Assembly: GCF_014191505.1 (NCBI RefSeq)
Contig: NZ_JACHWS010000002.1
Span: 806,001 to 870,000 of the forward strand
Origin: Hoyosella altamirensis
GTDB taxonomy: Bacteria > Actinomycetota > Actinomycetes > Mycobacteriales > Mycobacteriaceae
DNA length: 64,000 bases
Reading direction: 5' to 3'
In this document: one piece after another, positions 38,419 through 46,425 of the stretch
Numbering within the stretch: position 1 is the stretch's first letter
How the letters are laid out: each line of letters opens with the position of its first letter
Notes under the pieces: generated by a model
Databases searched by the model: none
Seen by the model: only the letters and a program-made list of their open reading frames with translations
Told to the model about the DNA's origin: nothing
Position numbers and translations under genes: made by a program

Positions 38419-39998
38419 CGGTCAGCCGGCGACGTCAATCAGGTCAGGCCCTTCGGGCAGGGCTCACGAAGGCCGATCGGGAACTGCCGAGTCTCACCGA
38501 CCCGACGGTGAGACGCCTCAGTACCGCCATCGGCGGCCCGGTGGGCAAGCACGCACTTATCGGCCGGGCACGTTTCCTCACGCCGCTGCGTGTCGTCCTC
38601 CTGATCGCTGTCGCTGTTATGGCGCTCGGCTGGCTCGGCAAAGCTGCATGTATCCAGCAGTATCCCGGGGGCCCGGACGGAGCGCAGACGATCGACTGGC
38701 GTGACGGACGTCAGTACGTCGCGATGTGTTACTCCGATACGGTTCCCTTGTACGGAGTGCATCAACTGAATCAGCTCGCCTTCCCCTACAAGACCGCTCT
38801 GGAACAAGAGGCGGCAGACGGGTCGATCACAACCCGGTATATGGAATATCCCGTGCTCACGGGTCTCTACCAGTTCGCGGCGGCGGCGATCGGGAGCGTG
38901 TGGTCGGAGGGAGCCCGCGCGGGTCTTCTTCCGGGAGCGCTACCGGTAGTTGTCTATTTCAATGTCTCGGCGGTGGGGCTCGCGCTAGCCTGGCTCGTCA
39001 CCGTCTGGGCGACAGCGCTGCTGGCAGGTAGGCGGATCTGGGATGCTGCGCTTGTCGCGGTCTCTCCACTTGTGATTGTGCACCTTTTCACCAACTTCGA
39101 CGCCATTGCGACGGCGTTCGCCGCAGCAGGGCTCCTCGCGTGGAGCCGCAAGAAGCCAATGCTGGCGGGCATGCTCCTCGGGCTGGGTACTGCGGCGAAG
39201 CTTTATCCGGTTTTTCTACTCGGGGCCTTTTTAGTACTCGCGATCCGGTCTGCGACTCTGCGTTCGTGGATGCAAGCAGTAGCGACGACGGCGGCGACGT
39301 GGCTGGCAATCAATTTGCCAATCGCAATGCTCTATCCGAATGGCTGGAATGAATTCTTCCGTCTCAATCGTGAACGCGGAATGGACCCGGACTCCATTTA
39401 CAACGTCATTCGCACGTTCACAGGCTGGCAAGGTTTCGATGGCCCACTTCTTCCGGGGGAGAGTCCATCAATCCTGAATTTGGTGTCTCTGTTACTTTTC
39501 CTGCTTGTGTGCGCCGGGGTCGGTTATATAGCGCTGACCGCTCCGCGCCGGCCCCGTGTCGCGCAATTGTGCTTCCTGCTAGTCGCGGGTTTCTTACTGA
39601 CGAACAAGGTGTGGAGTCCTCAATACTCTCTATGGCTCGTGCCTCTTGCAGTTCTCGCTTTGCCGCACGTCCGCATCCTCTTAGCGTGGATGGCCGTAGA
39701 CGCCCTAGTGTGGGCGCCGCGAATGATGTACTACCACGGGATCAGCAACAAAGGGCTGCCAGAGCAGTGGTTTACGGCCACAGTCGTCGTTCGTGATCTC
39801 GCGGTTCTTGCCCTCTGCGTGCTGATTATCAGGCAGATCTACCGGCCGGAGGAAGACCTGGTTCGCCAGCATGGTGTCGATGATCCTGTCGGTGGTGTCA
39901 TCACTGGCAAGCCTGACGCGCCCCCGCGATGGCTGCCGAAATGGCTGCATCCGAGGGGACATCAGTTGCGGCAGGGACAGCCAGACTTTCGGCCGTGA
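38415..39998 (+). CDS. GT87-type (DUF2029) mannosyltransferase-like membrane protein (Rv0051-like)
   Basis: 527 residues with about 10-12 membrane helices. Near the first loop it has WRDGRQYVAMCYSDTVPLYG, and the later loops show FTNFDAIATAFAAAGL and LGTAAKLYPVFLLGAFLVL, patterns of GT-C polyprenyl-phosphate-mannose-dependent enzymes. It overlaps ponA1 by four bases, the same pair as Rv0050-Rv0051. Acceptor unknown; a cell-wall glycan or lipoglycan is likely. Its last 98 bases are also read on the other strand as the end of the secreted hydrolase-like gene. Confidence 0.85.
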   Translation: MTVSRRRQSGQALRAGLTKADRELPSLTDPTVRRLSTAIGGPVGKHALIGRARFLTPLRVVLLIAVAVMALGWLGKAACIQQYPGGPDGAQTIDWRDGRQYVAMCYSDTVPLYGVHQLNQLAFPYKTALEQEAADGSITTRYMEYPVLTGLYQFAAAAIGSVWSEGARAGLLPGALPVVVYFNVSAVGLALAWLVTVWATALLAGRRIWDAALVAVSPLVIVHLFTNFDAIATAFAAAGLLAWSRKKPMLAGMLLGLGTAAKLYPVFLLGAFLVLAIRSATLRSWMQAVATTAATWLAINLPIAMLYPNGWNEFFRLNRERGMDPDSIYNVIRTFTGWQGFDGPLLPGESPSILNLVSLLLFLLVCAGVGYIALTAPRRPRVAQLCFLLVAGFLLTNKVWSPQYSLWLVPLAVLALPHVRILLAWMAVDALVWAPRMMYYHGISNKGLPEQWFTATVVVRDLAVLALCVLIIRQIYRPEEDLVRQHGVDDPVGGVITGKPDAPPRWLPKWLHPRGHQLRQGQPDFRP

Positions 39999-40779
39999 GT
40001 TTCTGTGCGATTGGGTCGTCGGCTAGCGACAAGTTCTGGGTGCGGAGGAGATCGTCGAGCCGGTCCTCAGCCGGCGTCCCGATAATGCGTGCCTCAGGAG
40101 GCTGCCACGGGCAGACATCCTGCACCGCAACTACCGTCATGGCCGCCAGGGGCGGCGAGTTCTCAGGCAGGCTGATGTGGCCTGCGAGGGTGCGGGCGTC
40201 GTTGCTGTGAACGACGGCTGTATAGCTGGGTCCGGTAGGCAGGCTGCGGTTCTCGAAAGTCGAGTACCAGCGCGCCGCGGCTTCGCCGGACGCTAGCAGG
40301 GGAGTTGAGAAGCGCGGCGCGATGCTGACTACGGACTTCACCGCGGGGGCAGCGGAAGGCCATTGGTGCAGTGTTCCGAGCGCAATCGTGGCGCCATCGT
40401 CGGAACCGACCACGCTGATACGGTCGCCGTGGACCGCCTCCATCGCGCGCACCGCGTTGACGACATACTCGGAGTAGAGATGCGGCTTGCGCGCATGGAT
40501 ATCCGGCGGTGCGAGAACGCACGCGGTGTGACCAGCGCCGAGCAATTCGTCGAGGAGTCCTTGGCTCACGGCAACTCCTGCCCCGGGAACGATGAGCAGC
40601 GGTTCGGGCCGCCTGCCCAGCTGTACCTCATGACCGGCGTGGCACGAGACCGCCTGACTAAGAGCTTCACTCGGGAGGGTGAGGTCGGGTTCTTCACTTG
40701 CGGTGGCTGGTGGAGCTGACGCGATGAGCAGGCAAATGGTGAGTATGGACATGAGAATGCCTGCGCGGTGCGCGCTCAT
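39901..40779 (-). CDS. Secreted lipase-like protein with altered catalytic elbow
   Basis: 292 residues with a Sec signal peptide (ILMSILTICLLIASAPPATAS). The layout follows secreted actinobacterial lipases: PLLIVPGAGVAVSQGLLDEL, ACVLAPPD, EYVVNAVRAMEA, then ISVVGSDDGATIAL where active lipases have GHSQGG. The catalytic Ser position holds Asp here, so normal esterase chemistry is doubtful. The C-terminal region keeps ARIIGTPAEDRLD but no obvious final His. Start chosen at ATG 40779; the frame extends to 40839. Downstream of putA on the same strand. Confidence 0.7.
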   Translation of the reverse strand: MSAHRAGILMSILTICLLIASAPPATASEEPDLTLPSEALSQAVSCHAGHEVQLGRRPEPLLIVPGAGVAVSQGLLDELLGAGHTACVLAPPDIHARKPHLYSEYVVNAVRAMEAVHGDRISVVGSDDGATIALGTLHQWPSAAPAVKSVVSIAPRFSTPLLASGEAAARWYSTFENRSLPTGPSYTAVVHSNDARTLAGHISLPENSPPLAAMTVVAVQDVCPWQPPEARIIGTPAEDRLDDLLRTQNLSLADDPIAQKLTAESLAVPAATDVPSDAAISAAIAGARQACQ

Positions 40780-40896
40780 CGCGGAGATCCCGTTCGCAGG
40801 TTCGGCCACCATACCCCCAAGCGCTGTGGTGCAGATCACATTAACACCTTGCGTGGGGGCGGATCATCGATTGGCGTGTGTACGAGATGATCTCGG

Positions 40897-41820
40897 CTAG
40901 GCGGGGCCCTCGCCCCGCAGCAAGAAGAACAGGTTTGACGGGTGTTCTGCAAGTCGCCGCATGAAGTAGGGGTACCACTCCGTCCCGAATGGGACGTAAA
41001 CGCGGACTTTCGCGCCCTCGGCTGCAAGCCGCACCTGCTCTGCGGGGCGGATGCCGTAAAACATCTGATACTCGAAATCGCCGCGCCCGCACTTGGTGCG
41101 AGCGGCGAGGCCCGCCGCGAAATCAATGAGACGGGGGTCGTGCGTCGCCACCATTGGGTAGGTATCGGAGCTCACGAGGATCGAAAGGCACCTGCGAAAG
41201 GATTCACGGACCTCCTCGCGGGTGCTGTAGACGGCGTCCGCTGGGTGCTGGTACGCACCCTTGCAAAGGCGCACCCGGGTACCAGAGTTGGCGATCTCGC
41301 GGCAGTCACTTTCGGTGCGCCGCAGGTGGGCTTGCAGAACTAGGCCGGTCTTCGGAAAGTCACGGCGAAGTTCACGGACAACGGACAACGTGAGATCCGT
41401 GGTCCCAGCTCCTTCCATGTCGACCGTTACGCACGTCCCCGCAGCATCCGCGGCCGCGCAAATCTCCTGCGCCGCAGCCAGCGTGGCAGGAAACGCGTCG
41501 CGCGTGAGGGCTGATCCAAGTGAGGAGAGCTTGACGGAGAGCTCGACACGATCGGCAATCCCGTCGTCAGCGAGTTTGTCGAGTACATCGGTGTAGAGGG
41601 TGACCGCATCACGCACGATTGAGTCGTCGGTTGTGAATTCACCAAGATGATCAAGACTCACGTACCGGTCCTGGACGAGCTCGCGAACTACGGGCAACGC
41701 GGCCTCGAGAGAGTCGCCTGCGATGAACCTGCTTACGAGCGGGCGCGCCATACGGCTGTTCTCGGTGAAGTGCCGGGCGCGCGGTGAATCCGATGCATTC
41801 AACAATAAGCGGCGGAGCAT
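40897..41820 (-). CDS. putA: Proline dehydrogenase
   Basis: A 307-residue monofunctional FAD enzyme that oxidises proline to 1-pyrroline-5-carboxylate. Barrel motifs include RYVSLDHLGEF, ELSVKLSSLGSA, CVTVDMEGAGTTDLTL, LVLQAHLRRT, RVRLCKGAYQHP, MVATHDPRLI and a closing RVYVPFGTEWYPYFMRRLAEHPSN, matching the actinobacterial one-domain enzyme. The P5C dehydrogenase gene is not in this window. ATG 41820 has no strong ribosome site. Confidence 0.93.
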   Translation of the reverse strand: MLRRLLLNASDSPRARHFTENSRMARPLVSRFIAGDSLEAALPVVRELVQDRYVSLDHLGEFTTDDSIVRDAVTLYTDVLDKLADDGIADRVELSVKLSSLGSALTRDAFPATLAAAQEICAAADAAGTCVTVDMEGAGTTDLTLSVVRELRRDFPKTGLVLQAHLRRTESDCREIANSGTRVRLCKGAYQHPADAVYSTREEVRESFRRCLSILVSSDTYPMVATHDPRLIDFAAGLAARTKCGRGDFEYQMFYGIRPAEQVRLAAEGAKVRVYVPFGTEWYPYFMRRLAEHPSNLFFLLRGEGPA

Positions 41821-42244
41821 TCTTTTACCCCTGAAGTCAATTTTGTCGGTATTGGTTAGTGAGAAAGATCCTCGTAATTACCAGTAGCTCCTCTCCCGGG
41901 TTTTGCTGCAGATTATTCTCGCAGGTGTCACCGGATCATCGCGATTGGACCCACTTCCACCCAGGTCTGACCGATTCTGTGGAATTAACTGGGGGGTGTG
42001 CCCGCGTTCGAACTGACCGCACGGGTCCGACGTCGGTGCCGTGTTGCGAGGGTACTAATCGTGCTGCCCATGATCCGATTGTGCGCCTATTTCGGCGATC
42101 ATGTGTCGGTTCTTTGTCCGACAGCAATATTGCCGGATTGTGCATGCCCGTTCTGTGGCGTTCAATGCAGGTAGCGTACGCGTCCAGCAGATGCCTGCGG
42201 CGAAACATCCGTCGGGACGTGCAAGCGAGAGGGGCAGTGGCGAA
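41821..42244. other. Gap between divergent putA and the pseudo-receiver gene
   Basis: A 424-base stretch that must hold two divergent promoters. The first 60 bases are A+T-rich (TTTTGTCGGTATTGGTTAGT). Frames in it have no recognisable protein, though the downstream gene stays open from 42101. No RNA gene seen. Confidence 0.4.
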
Positions 42245-42856
42245 GTGAGGCTTGTCGAGGCGGCAGCGGTGGGCAAGTGGATCGGGATCGTGGGCCGCGG
42301 CGATTTCCTGGATGACGCTCTGGCAGCACTGCTGAGGGAACGCGGGTACAGGGCTGCGCAAGTTGACGCGGGAAACGGCTCATCGACGTTCGACCTCGTT
42401 ATCTACCGCACAGTTGGTGCAGGGCGTGACGCGGACCGTTTCCGGGTGCTAGCACCCCGTGACGCGCCGGTGGTCGTTTTGGGTGCGCGTGACCCAGTGA
42501 TGGCAACTGCCGTACCAGATGCGGCGTGGCTGCACTACGCAATCGATACAAAGACTGTCGTTTCAACCGTAGAACGCTTGATCGGACCAGCGGACGATGG
42601 ATTTGCGCGGACTGCACCACAACTTTCTGCGCGGGAGAAGGACGCGGTCATCGCTTACACGATGGGCATGACAGTGCGCGAAGTTGCTGCGGAGCTTGGC
42701 GTTGCCCCCACTACGGTGTCCACTCACCTCGACAGGGCGCGAGCAAAGTACATTTCTGCTGGTCGCCCTGCTGAGGGCAAGGTGGGCCTGCTGCGATGCG
42801 CGCTGGAAGATGGGCTTATTCCGTGTCCATGCCACAACCGCTGGTCGTCAGCCTAG
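42245..42856 (+). CDS. Pseudo-receiver / LuxR-type HTH regulator
   Basis: About 203 residues from GTG 42245 (GAGAGGGG upstream; ATG 42191 is an alternative). The first 110 residues look like a response-regulator receiver in strand order (WIGIVGRGDFLDDALAALLRERG, STFDLVIYRTVG, APVVVLGAR), but the usual phosphorylated Asp is missing and replaced by a Tyr/Arg stretch. The C terminus is a LuxR-type HTH (LSAREKDAVIAYTMG, REVAAELGVAPTTVSTHLDR). That HTH and its tail (ARAKYISAGRPA) match two neighbours. Ends overlapping the convergent HTH gene by four bases. Confidence 0.72.
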   Translation: MRLVEAAAVGKWIGIVGRGDFLDDALAALLRERGYRAAQVDAGNGSSTFDLVIYRTVGAGRDADRFRVLAPRDAPVVVLGARDPVMATAVPDAAWLHYAIDTKTVVSTVERLIGPADDGFARTAPQLSAREKDAVIAYTMGMTVREVAAELGVAPTTVSTHLDRARAKYISAGRPAEGKVGLLRCALEDGLIPCPCHNRWSSA

Positions 42857-43194
42857 AGTTCCTCGAGCTGGACGAGTCCATCCTGGAGCGCGCGGGCTAC
42901 AAGCGCGGCCTTCGTTGGCGCGGTGCGGCCAACCGCGGCGTACTTCGAGCGAACGCGGGCAAGGTGGGTGTTCACTGTACCGAGGGAAACTGAAAGATTA
43001 CTGGCCACCGTTGTTTTTGAATCACTTGCGAACCAGGCGCGCAGAACTTCGATTTCGCGCGGGGACAGTGCGGGCCGATTTCGGGCCGAGCGGACGAGTG
43101 CGAGGTGCCGAAGGGCGGGCTCGACCGTGCGAGCCTGGCCGACCTCGTGCTGTGGATGCAGAGGTGATGGGGCACTCATGAGATCGGACCTCAC
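42853..43194 (-). CDS. Stand-alone LuxR-type HTH protein
   Basis: 113 residues (98-108 from internal starts; GTG 43194 or ATG 43179). After a short N-terminal region the whole protein is a LuxR-type HTH: LSPREIEVLRAWFASDSKTT, VASNLSVSLGTVNTHLARVR, then RSKYAAVGRTAPTKAALVARALQDGL. There is no receiver domain. It closes the signalling gene set downstream of the kinase-like gene and may bind the same targets as the full response regulator, competing with it or dimerising with it. Confidence 0.75.
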   Translation of the reverse strand: MRSDLMSAPSPLHPQHEVGQARTVEPALRHLALVRSARNRPALSPREIEVLRAWFASDSKTTVASNLSVSLGTVNTHLARVRSKYAAVGRTAPTKAALVARALQDGLVQLEEL

Positions 43195-43341
43195 TTCTGT
43201 GTTGTCAATCTTGCCGGAGTGAGGGGAGTACCCACCTCCGATAATGCAAACATTAGGCGATGTCCGATTAGTTGGAAATCCCCTAGTTCTAGTGCCCCTA
43301 AAACTAGGGGCAACAGGTAGTTTCTCTGTGCGATCGACTGG

Positions 43342-44403
43342 TCACAATGTTGGAGAGACGCGGGTCGGTTCACGGTTCCACTCTGTTTCGCCGTGTCTGT
43401 TAATTGTGATTCTTGTCGTGAAATCGTTGCTAGTACTGAGAATCGTCGCCAATACGTCGCGCCCATTCGGCAATACTCGGGCCGTGACCCGGCCGTTCAG
43501 CGCGTCGTCGAGGACTGAACTGATCGCTTTGCGCACCCGCGACACAATTTCGGCGCTGGCTCCGGTGAGGCCACCGTCATCGAGCAGGACAACGTCGACC
43601 CCGCGCTGCCTGGCGTGCTTCGCTGATTCCTGGATGGGCGCGACGGCGAGTGCCCTCGCCCGGAGCGAGTCCCGCAGCTGGCCTTCGATCAGCCTGCACT
43701 CTTCTCGCTCGTCCGCAGTGAGCTCCGTGCCGGACGCGATGAGTTCGAGGAGTGGGCGCACAAGCTCATTTAGGCGCTGCAGCCGCTCGTCCCGCTCCTC
43801 GAGTATCGCGGTTGTGGATGCTTGTTCCGCGGCTCGCTGCAGTGCCCCCTCCTGCAGCGCGAATACCGTCCGCGCGACGGGCCGCATCGTGAACGCGAGG
43901 ATGGTCGCGAGCAGCAGCAGGTTGGCTGAGAATGCGGTGCGCCAGAACCCGAACGCTAGCCCCTCACCGTGGCTGAGTCCCCACCACGTCAGCACGGCAG
44001 CCATCATGCCCATGCTGATCCATGCAATCAGGATCCGGCCCCGCAGTGCGGTGAAGCACACGATGAATGTCACAGCATTGACGTACCAGGTGGCGTTATG
44101 CGGGAGTTCTCCCGGCGTTAACTGAAACGAGAAGAGCAGTGCCAGCACTGGAGCGATGGCGCCAAGCGGTAGCGCAGCGCGCAGAGGCAACGGGTCGCTC
44201 TTGGCGAATACGATGGCGAACCCGCCGAGCGCGATCGCCGTGATTGCCACTGCTGCGACGACGGGATATTCGAGGACGCTGGAACTGCGGGCGGCGACGA
44301 TGACGTATGCCGCCACCACGAACACGACCACACTCCACGCTGCTGAGCTGCGAAGACCCAAGATGGCGGGGATATCACGGTGACGGAAGGGGCTGTCAAT
44401 CAT
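43342..44403 (-). CDS. Membrane sensor-like protein lacking a kinase ATPase domain
   Basis: About 353 residues from ATG 44403, which has GGAG six bases upstream and overlaps the preceding histidine kinase gene by eight bases. About six membrane helices (residues 20-170) are followed by a long helical stretch (ILEERDERLQRLNELVRPLL) and a C-terminal region that keeps kinase-like spacing (LIEGQLRDSLRARAL) but shows no N box or G boxes. It is probably a degenerate kinase that partners the real one. Confidence 0.7.
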   Translation of the reverse strand: MIDSPFRHRDIPAILGLRSSAAWSVVVFVVAAYVIVAARSSSVLEYPVVAAVAITAIALGGFAIVFAKSDPLPLRAALPLGAIAPVLALLFSFQLTPGELPHNATWYVNAVTFIVCFTALRGRILIAWISMGMMAAVLTWWGLSHGEGLAFGFWRTAFSANLLLLATILAFTMRPVARTVFALQEGALQRAAEQASTTAILEERDERLQRLNELVRPLLELIASGTELTADEREECRLIEGQLRDSLRARALAVAPIQESAKHARQRGVDVVLLDDGGLTGASAEIVSRVRKAISSVLDDALNGRVTARVLPNGRDVLATILSTSNDFTTRITINRHGETEWNREPTRVSPTL

Positions 44404-45643
44404 CGCTGCTCCGCCAGAAAAGTGTGACGTTGGTGCCGCCACCAGGGGTGCTTTCAACTCGCGAGCTTCCCCCTGGGACACGTGCCATTCTGCCTCGGAT
44501 ACTCACTGCGAGTCCTAGGCGATCAGCAGGGGTGCTCCGAGGGTCGAAGCCTTTGCCGTTGTCGTGCACGGAGACCCGGCACCGCTCGGGGTACATCGAT
44601 ATCGACACTGTCCGGTGCGTCGTGCGCCCAGGCACGTCGGCGTGCCGAATGCTGTTAGTAAGCGCTTCAGCGAGTCCCGCACCGATCGCGCGCACGGCAT
44701 ATGCGGGGATTGTGAAGCTGTCCATCTCGTGCGGGGCATCGAGGTTGACGACTGCGTCTTCCGAGATGTCCATTGCCGCTGAGCGTAAGTACGCGACTGC
44801 TTCAGAGCCACGGAATGCCTGCGCTGCCTCTACTCCGGCACGCAACCCGTCGATTTGATCGAGAGTGCGGCGCGACTGGCGCGCTAGCACCGCAGTGTCA
44901 CCGCCCTGTGAAGCGTTGAGGAGCGTGGAGATCACGCCATCGTGGATCAGCCCGTCGATGCGTTCACGTTCCTGGTTCCGTGCTGCGGTGGCGGCCGCTT
45001 TCGCCGCGCGTGCTTGTGCGCTCGCTTTGATTTCGTCCAGCCGCCAGCCCGTGTTGAGACCGATCAGCCCCATCGAAACGTAGACGGTAGCCGCTGTTGT
45101 CGCCATCGCAATGTCTTCAATGACGTTGCCCCATTCGGAGTACTCGGCCGCATATGCGTTGAGCAGGACGCTCCCAGCGGGGATCAATGCCAGGTAGGGC
45201 AGAGCTATTCGGGGCGGCCAGGCGACGGCGGCCGCCATTGCCGCGAGCGCGTTAACAGACCACAGCCAGCAGCGGAAGTCATCCTCGAGCGGCGGCCCAG
45301 AGTGCGCGAGTGGCCACGTGATCAGTGCCAGAACATAACCGATGGATATGGTGCGGAGCAGGAAGCACAGAATCCGGATGGGCGCGAAGTATGCGGTAAG
45401 AGCCAGGACGAGGGTGGAGGCGAACACGGCGGCCAAGGCGGGGATGCTCCACCACAACGGCAAGATCTCGAATTCACGCGCTACACGCTGCTGATTGAGC
45501 AGCCCTAGAGAAACACCAGCGACACCAAGCACGAGCGCGAATGTGCGGAAGACCTTGTGGTACGCGGCCGGGGTTATCGGCTCGGCGACAGTGACGGCCG
45601 ATTGTTCCTGAGTGTGAGGCGTGGCCAGTACTGCGGTAGACAC
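44396..45643 (-). CDS. Sensor histidine kinase
   Basis: 415 residues: N-terminal membrane domain of about six helices (35-195), a linker helix, a short HisKA_3-like dimerisation helix (QERERIDGLIHDGVIS, phospho-acceptor candidate His 234), and a HATPase domain with N box EALTNSIRHA, G1 DNGKGFD, G2 LGLAVSIRGRM and G3 TPGGGT. It would autophosphorylate and pass phosphate to the response regulator encoded 10 bases upstream. Next gene overlaps it by eight bases. Confidence 0.87.
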   Translation of the reverse strand: MSTAVLATPHTQEQSAVTVAEPITPAAYHKVFRTFALVLGVAGVSLGLLNQQRVAREFEILPLWWSIPALAAVFASTLVLALTAYFAPIRILCFLLRTISIGYVLALITWPLAHSGPPLEDDFRCWLWSVNALAAMAAAVAWPPRIALPYLALIPAGSVLLNAYAAEYSEWGNVIEDIAMATTAATVYVSMGLIGLNTGWRLDEIKASAQARAAKAAATAARNQERERIDGLIHDGVISTLLNASQGGDTAVLARQSRRTLDQIDGLRAGVEAAQAFRGSEAVAYLRSAAMDISEDAVVNLDAPHEMDSFTIPAYAVRAIGAGLAEALTNSIRHADVPGRTTHRTVSISMYPERCRVSVHDNGKGFDPRSTPADRLGLAVSIRGRMARVPGGSSRVESTPGGGTNVTLFWRSSDD

Positions 45644-45653
45644 GGCAGGCTCC

Positions 45654-46340
45654 TCACGAGCCGGGATGTTCAGGAACGGGCAGCCAGCCGTCTTCGACCG
45701 CCCGCTTGAACAGATCAGTTTTGGTCGGGGCGGGCCGGCCTGCCTCGGCGTACTTCTGCCGGATCCGCGCTAGGTAGTCATACACGGTCTGCTCAGCGAG
45801 GCCGGTGAGATGCGCAACGCGGGTTGCTTTCTCGCCGGACGCGTACAGCGCCAGCACTTCCTGCTGACGTGGGCTGAGGCCCACGTTGGGCAGGTGCGGA
45901 TCGCCATCGATGGCGGCGGCCCAGTCGGTGGTGACGACCTGCTCGCCTGCGGCTGCGCAGCGGATTGAATCGACGACCGCCGCAGCCGGCTCGGATTTGC
46001 GGACGACACCAAGGACACCAGCCCGGGCGGCCGAGCGAACTAGGAAGGGATTTTCCGCACCGGTAAACGCAAGGACCTTCAGGCCATGTGAATGAAGCGA
46101 ACTGACGTTGCTTTTCGGCGAAGATCCGTCGCCGAGCCGCAAATCAAGGACGACCAGATCGAGGTCCTGCTCCTTGTCCAGAAGGTTCTGAACGGTGCGC
46201 GCCGTGACCACAAGTTCCAGATCTGGGTAATCCGCCAGGATGGTAGCGAGTCCGATCGCCACCGACTCGTGATCCTCAACGAGGCCGATTCTCCGTACGC
46301 GTGCGTGTGCCTCCGACGTGTGCCCGGTGCTCGCCGACAT
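45654..46340 (-). CDS. Response regulator, NarL/LuxR type
   Basis: 228 residues. Receiver domain with acidic pair in GLVEDHES, phospho-acceptor Asp 66 in LVVLDLRLGDG, Thr in VLAFTGAEN and Lys in VVRKSEP. The C-terminal HTH (LSPRQQEVLALYASGEKATRVAHLTGLAEQTVYDYLARIR) ends with QKYAEAGRPAPTKTDL, the same tail found in two neighbouring proteins. First gene of the operon with the kinase and the kinase-like protein. The signal is unknown. Confidence 0.9.
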   Translation of the reverse strand: MSASTGHTSEAHARVRRIGLVEDHESVAIGLATILADYPDLELVVTARTVQNLLDKEQDLDLVVLDLRLGDGSSPKSNVSSLHSHGLKVLAFTGAENPFLVRSAARAGVLGVVRKSEPAAAVVDSIRCAAAGEQVVTTDWAAAIDGDPHLPNVGLSPRQQEVLALYASGEKATRVAHLTGLAEQTVYDYLARIRQKYAEAGRPAPTKTDLFKRAVEDGWLPVPEHPGS

Positions 46341-46425
46341 CGCTACCTCCCCAGAAGCGTCCCGCCACGACGCCGCCCATTGTCATTCAAACAAATGATC
46401 GTACTACGGCATTGAGAACGCAGGA

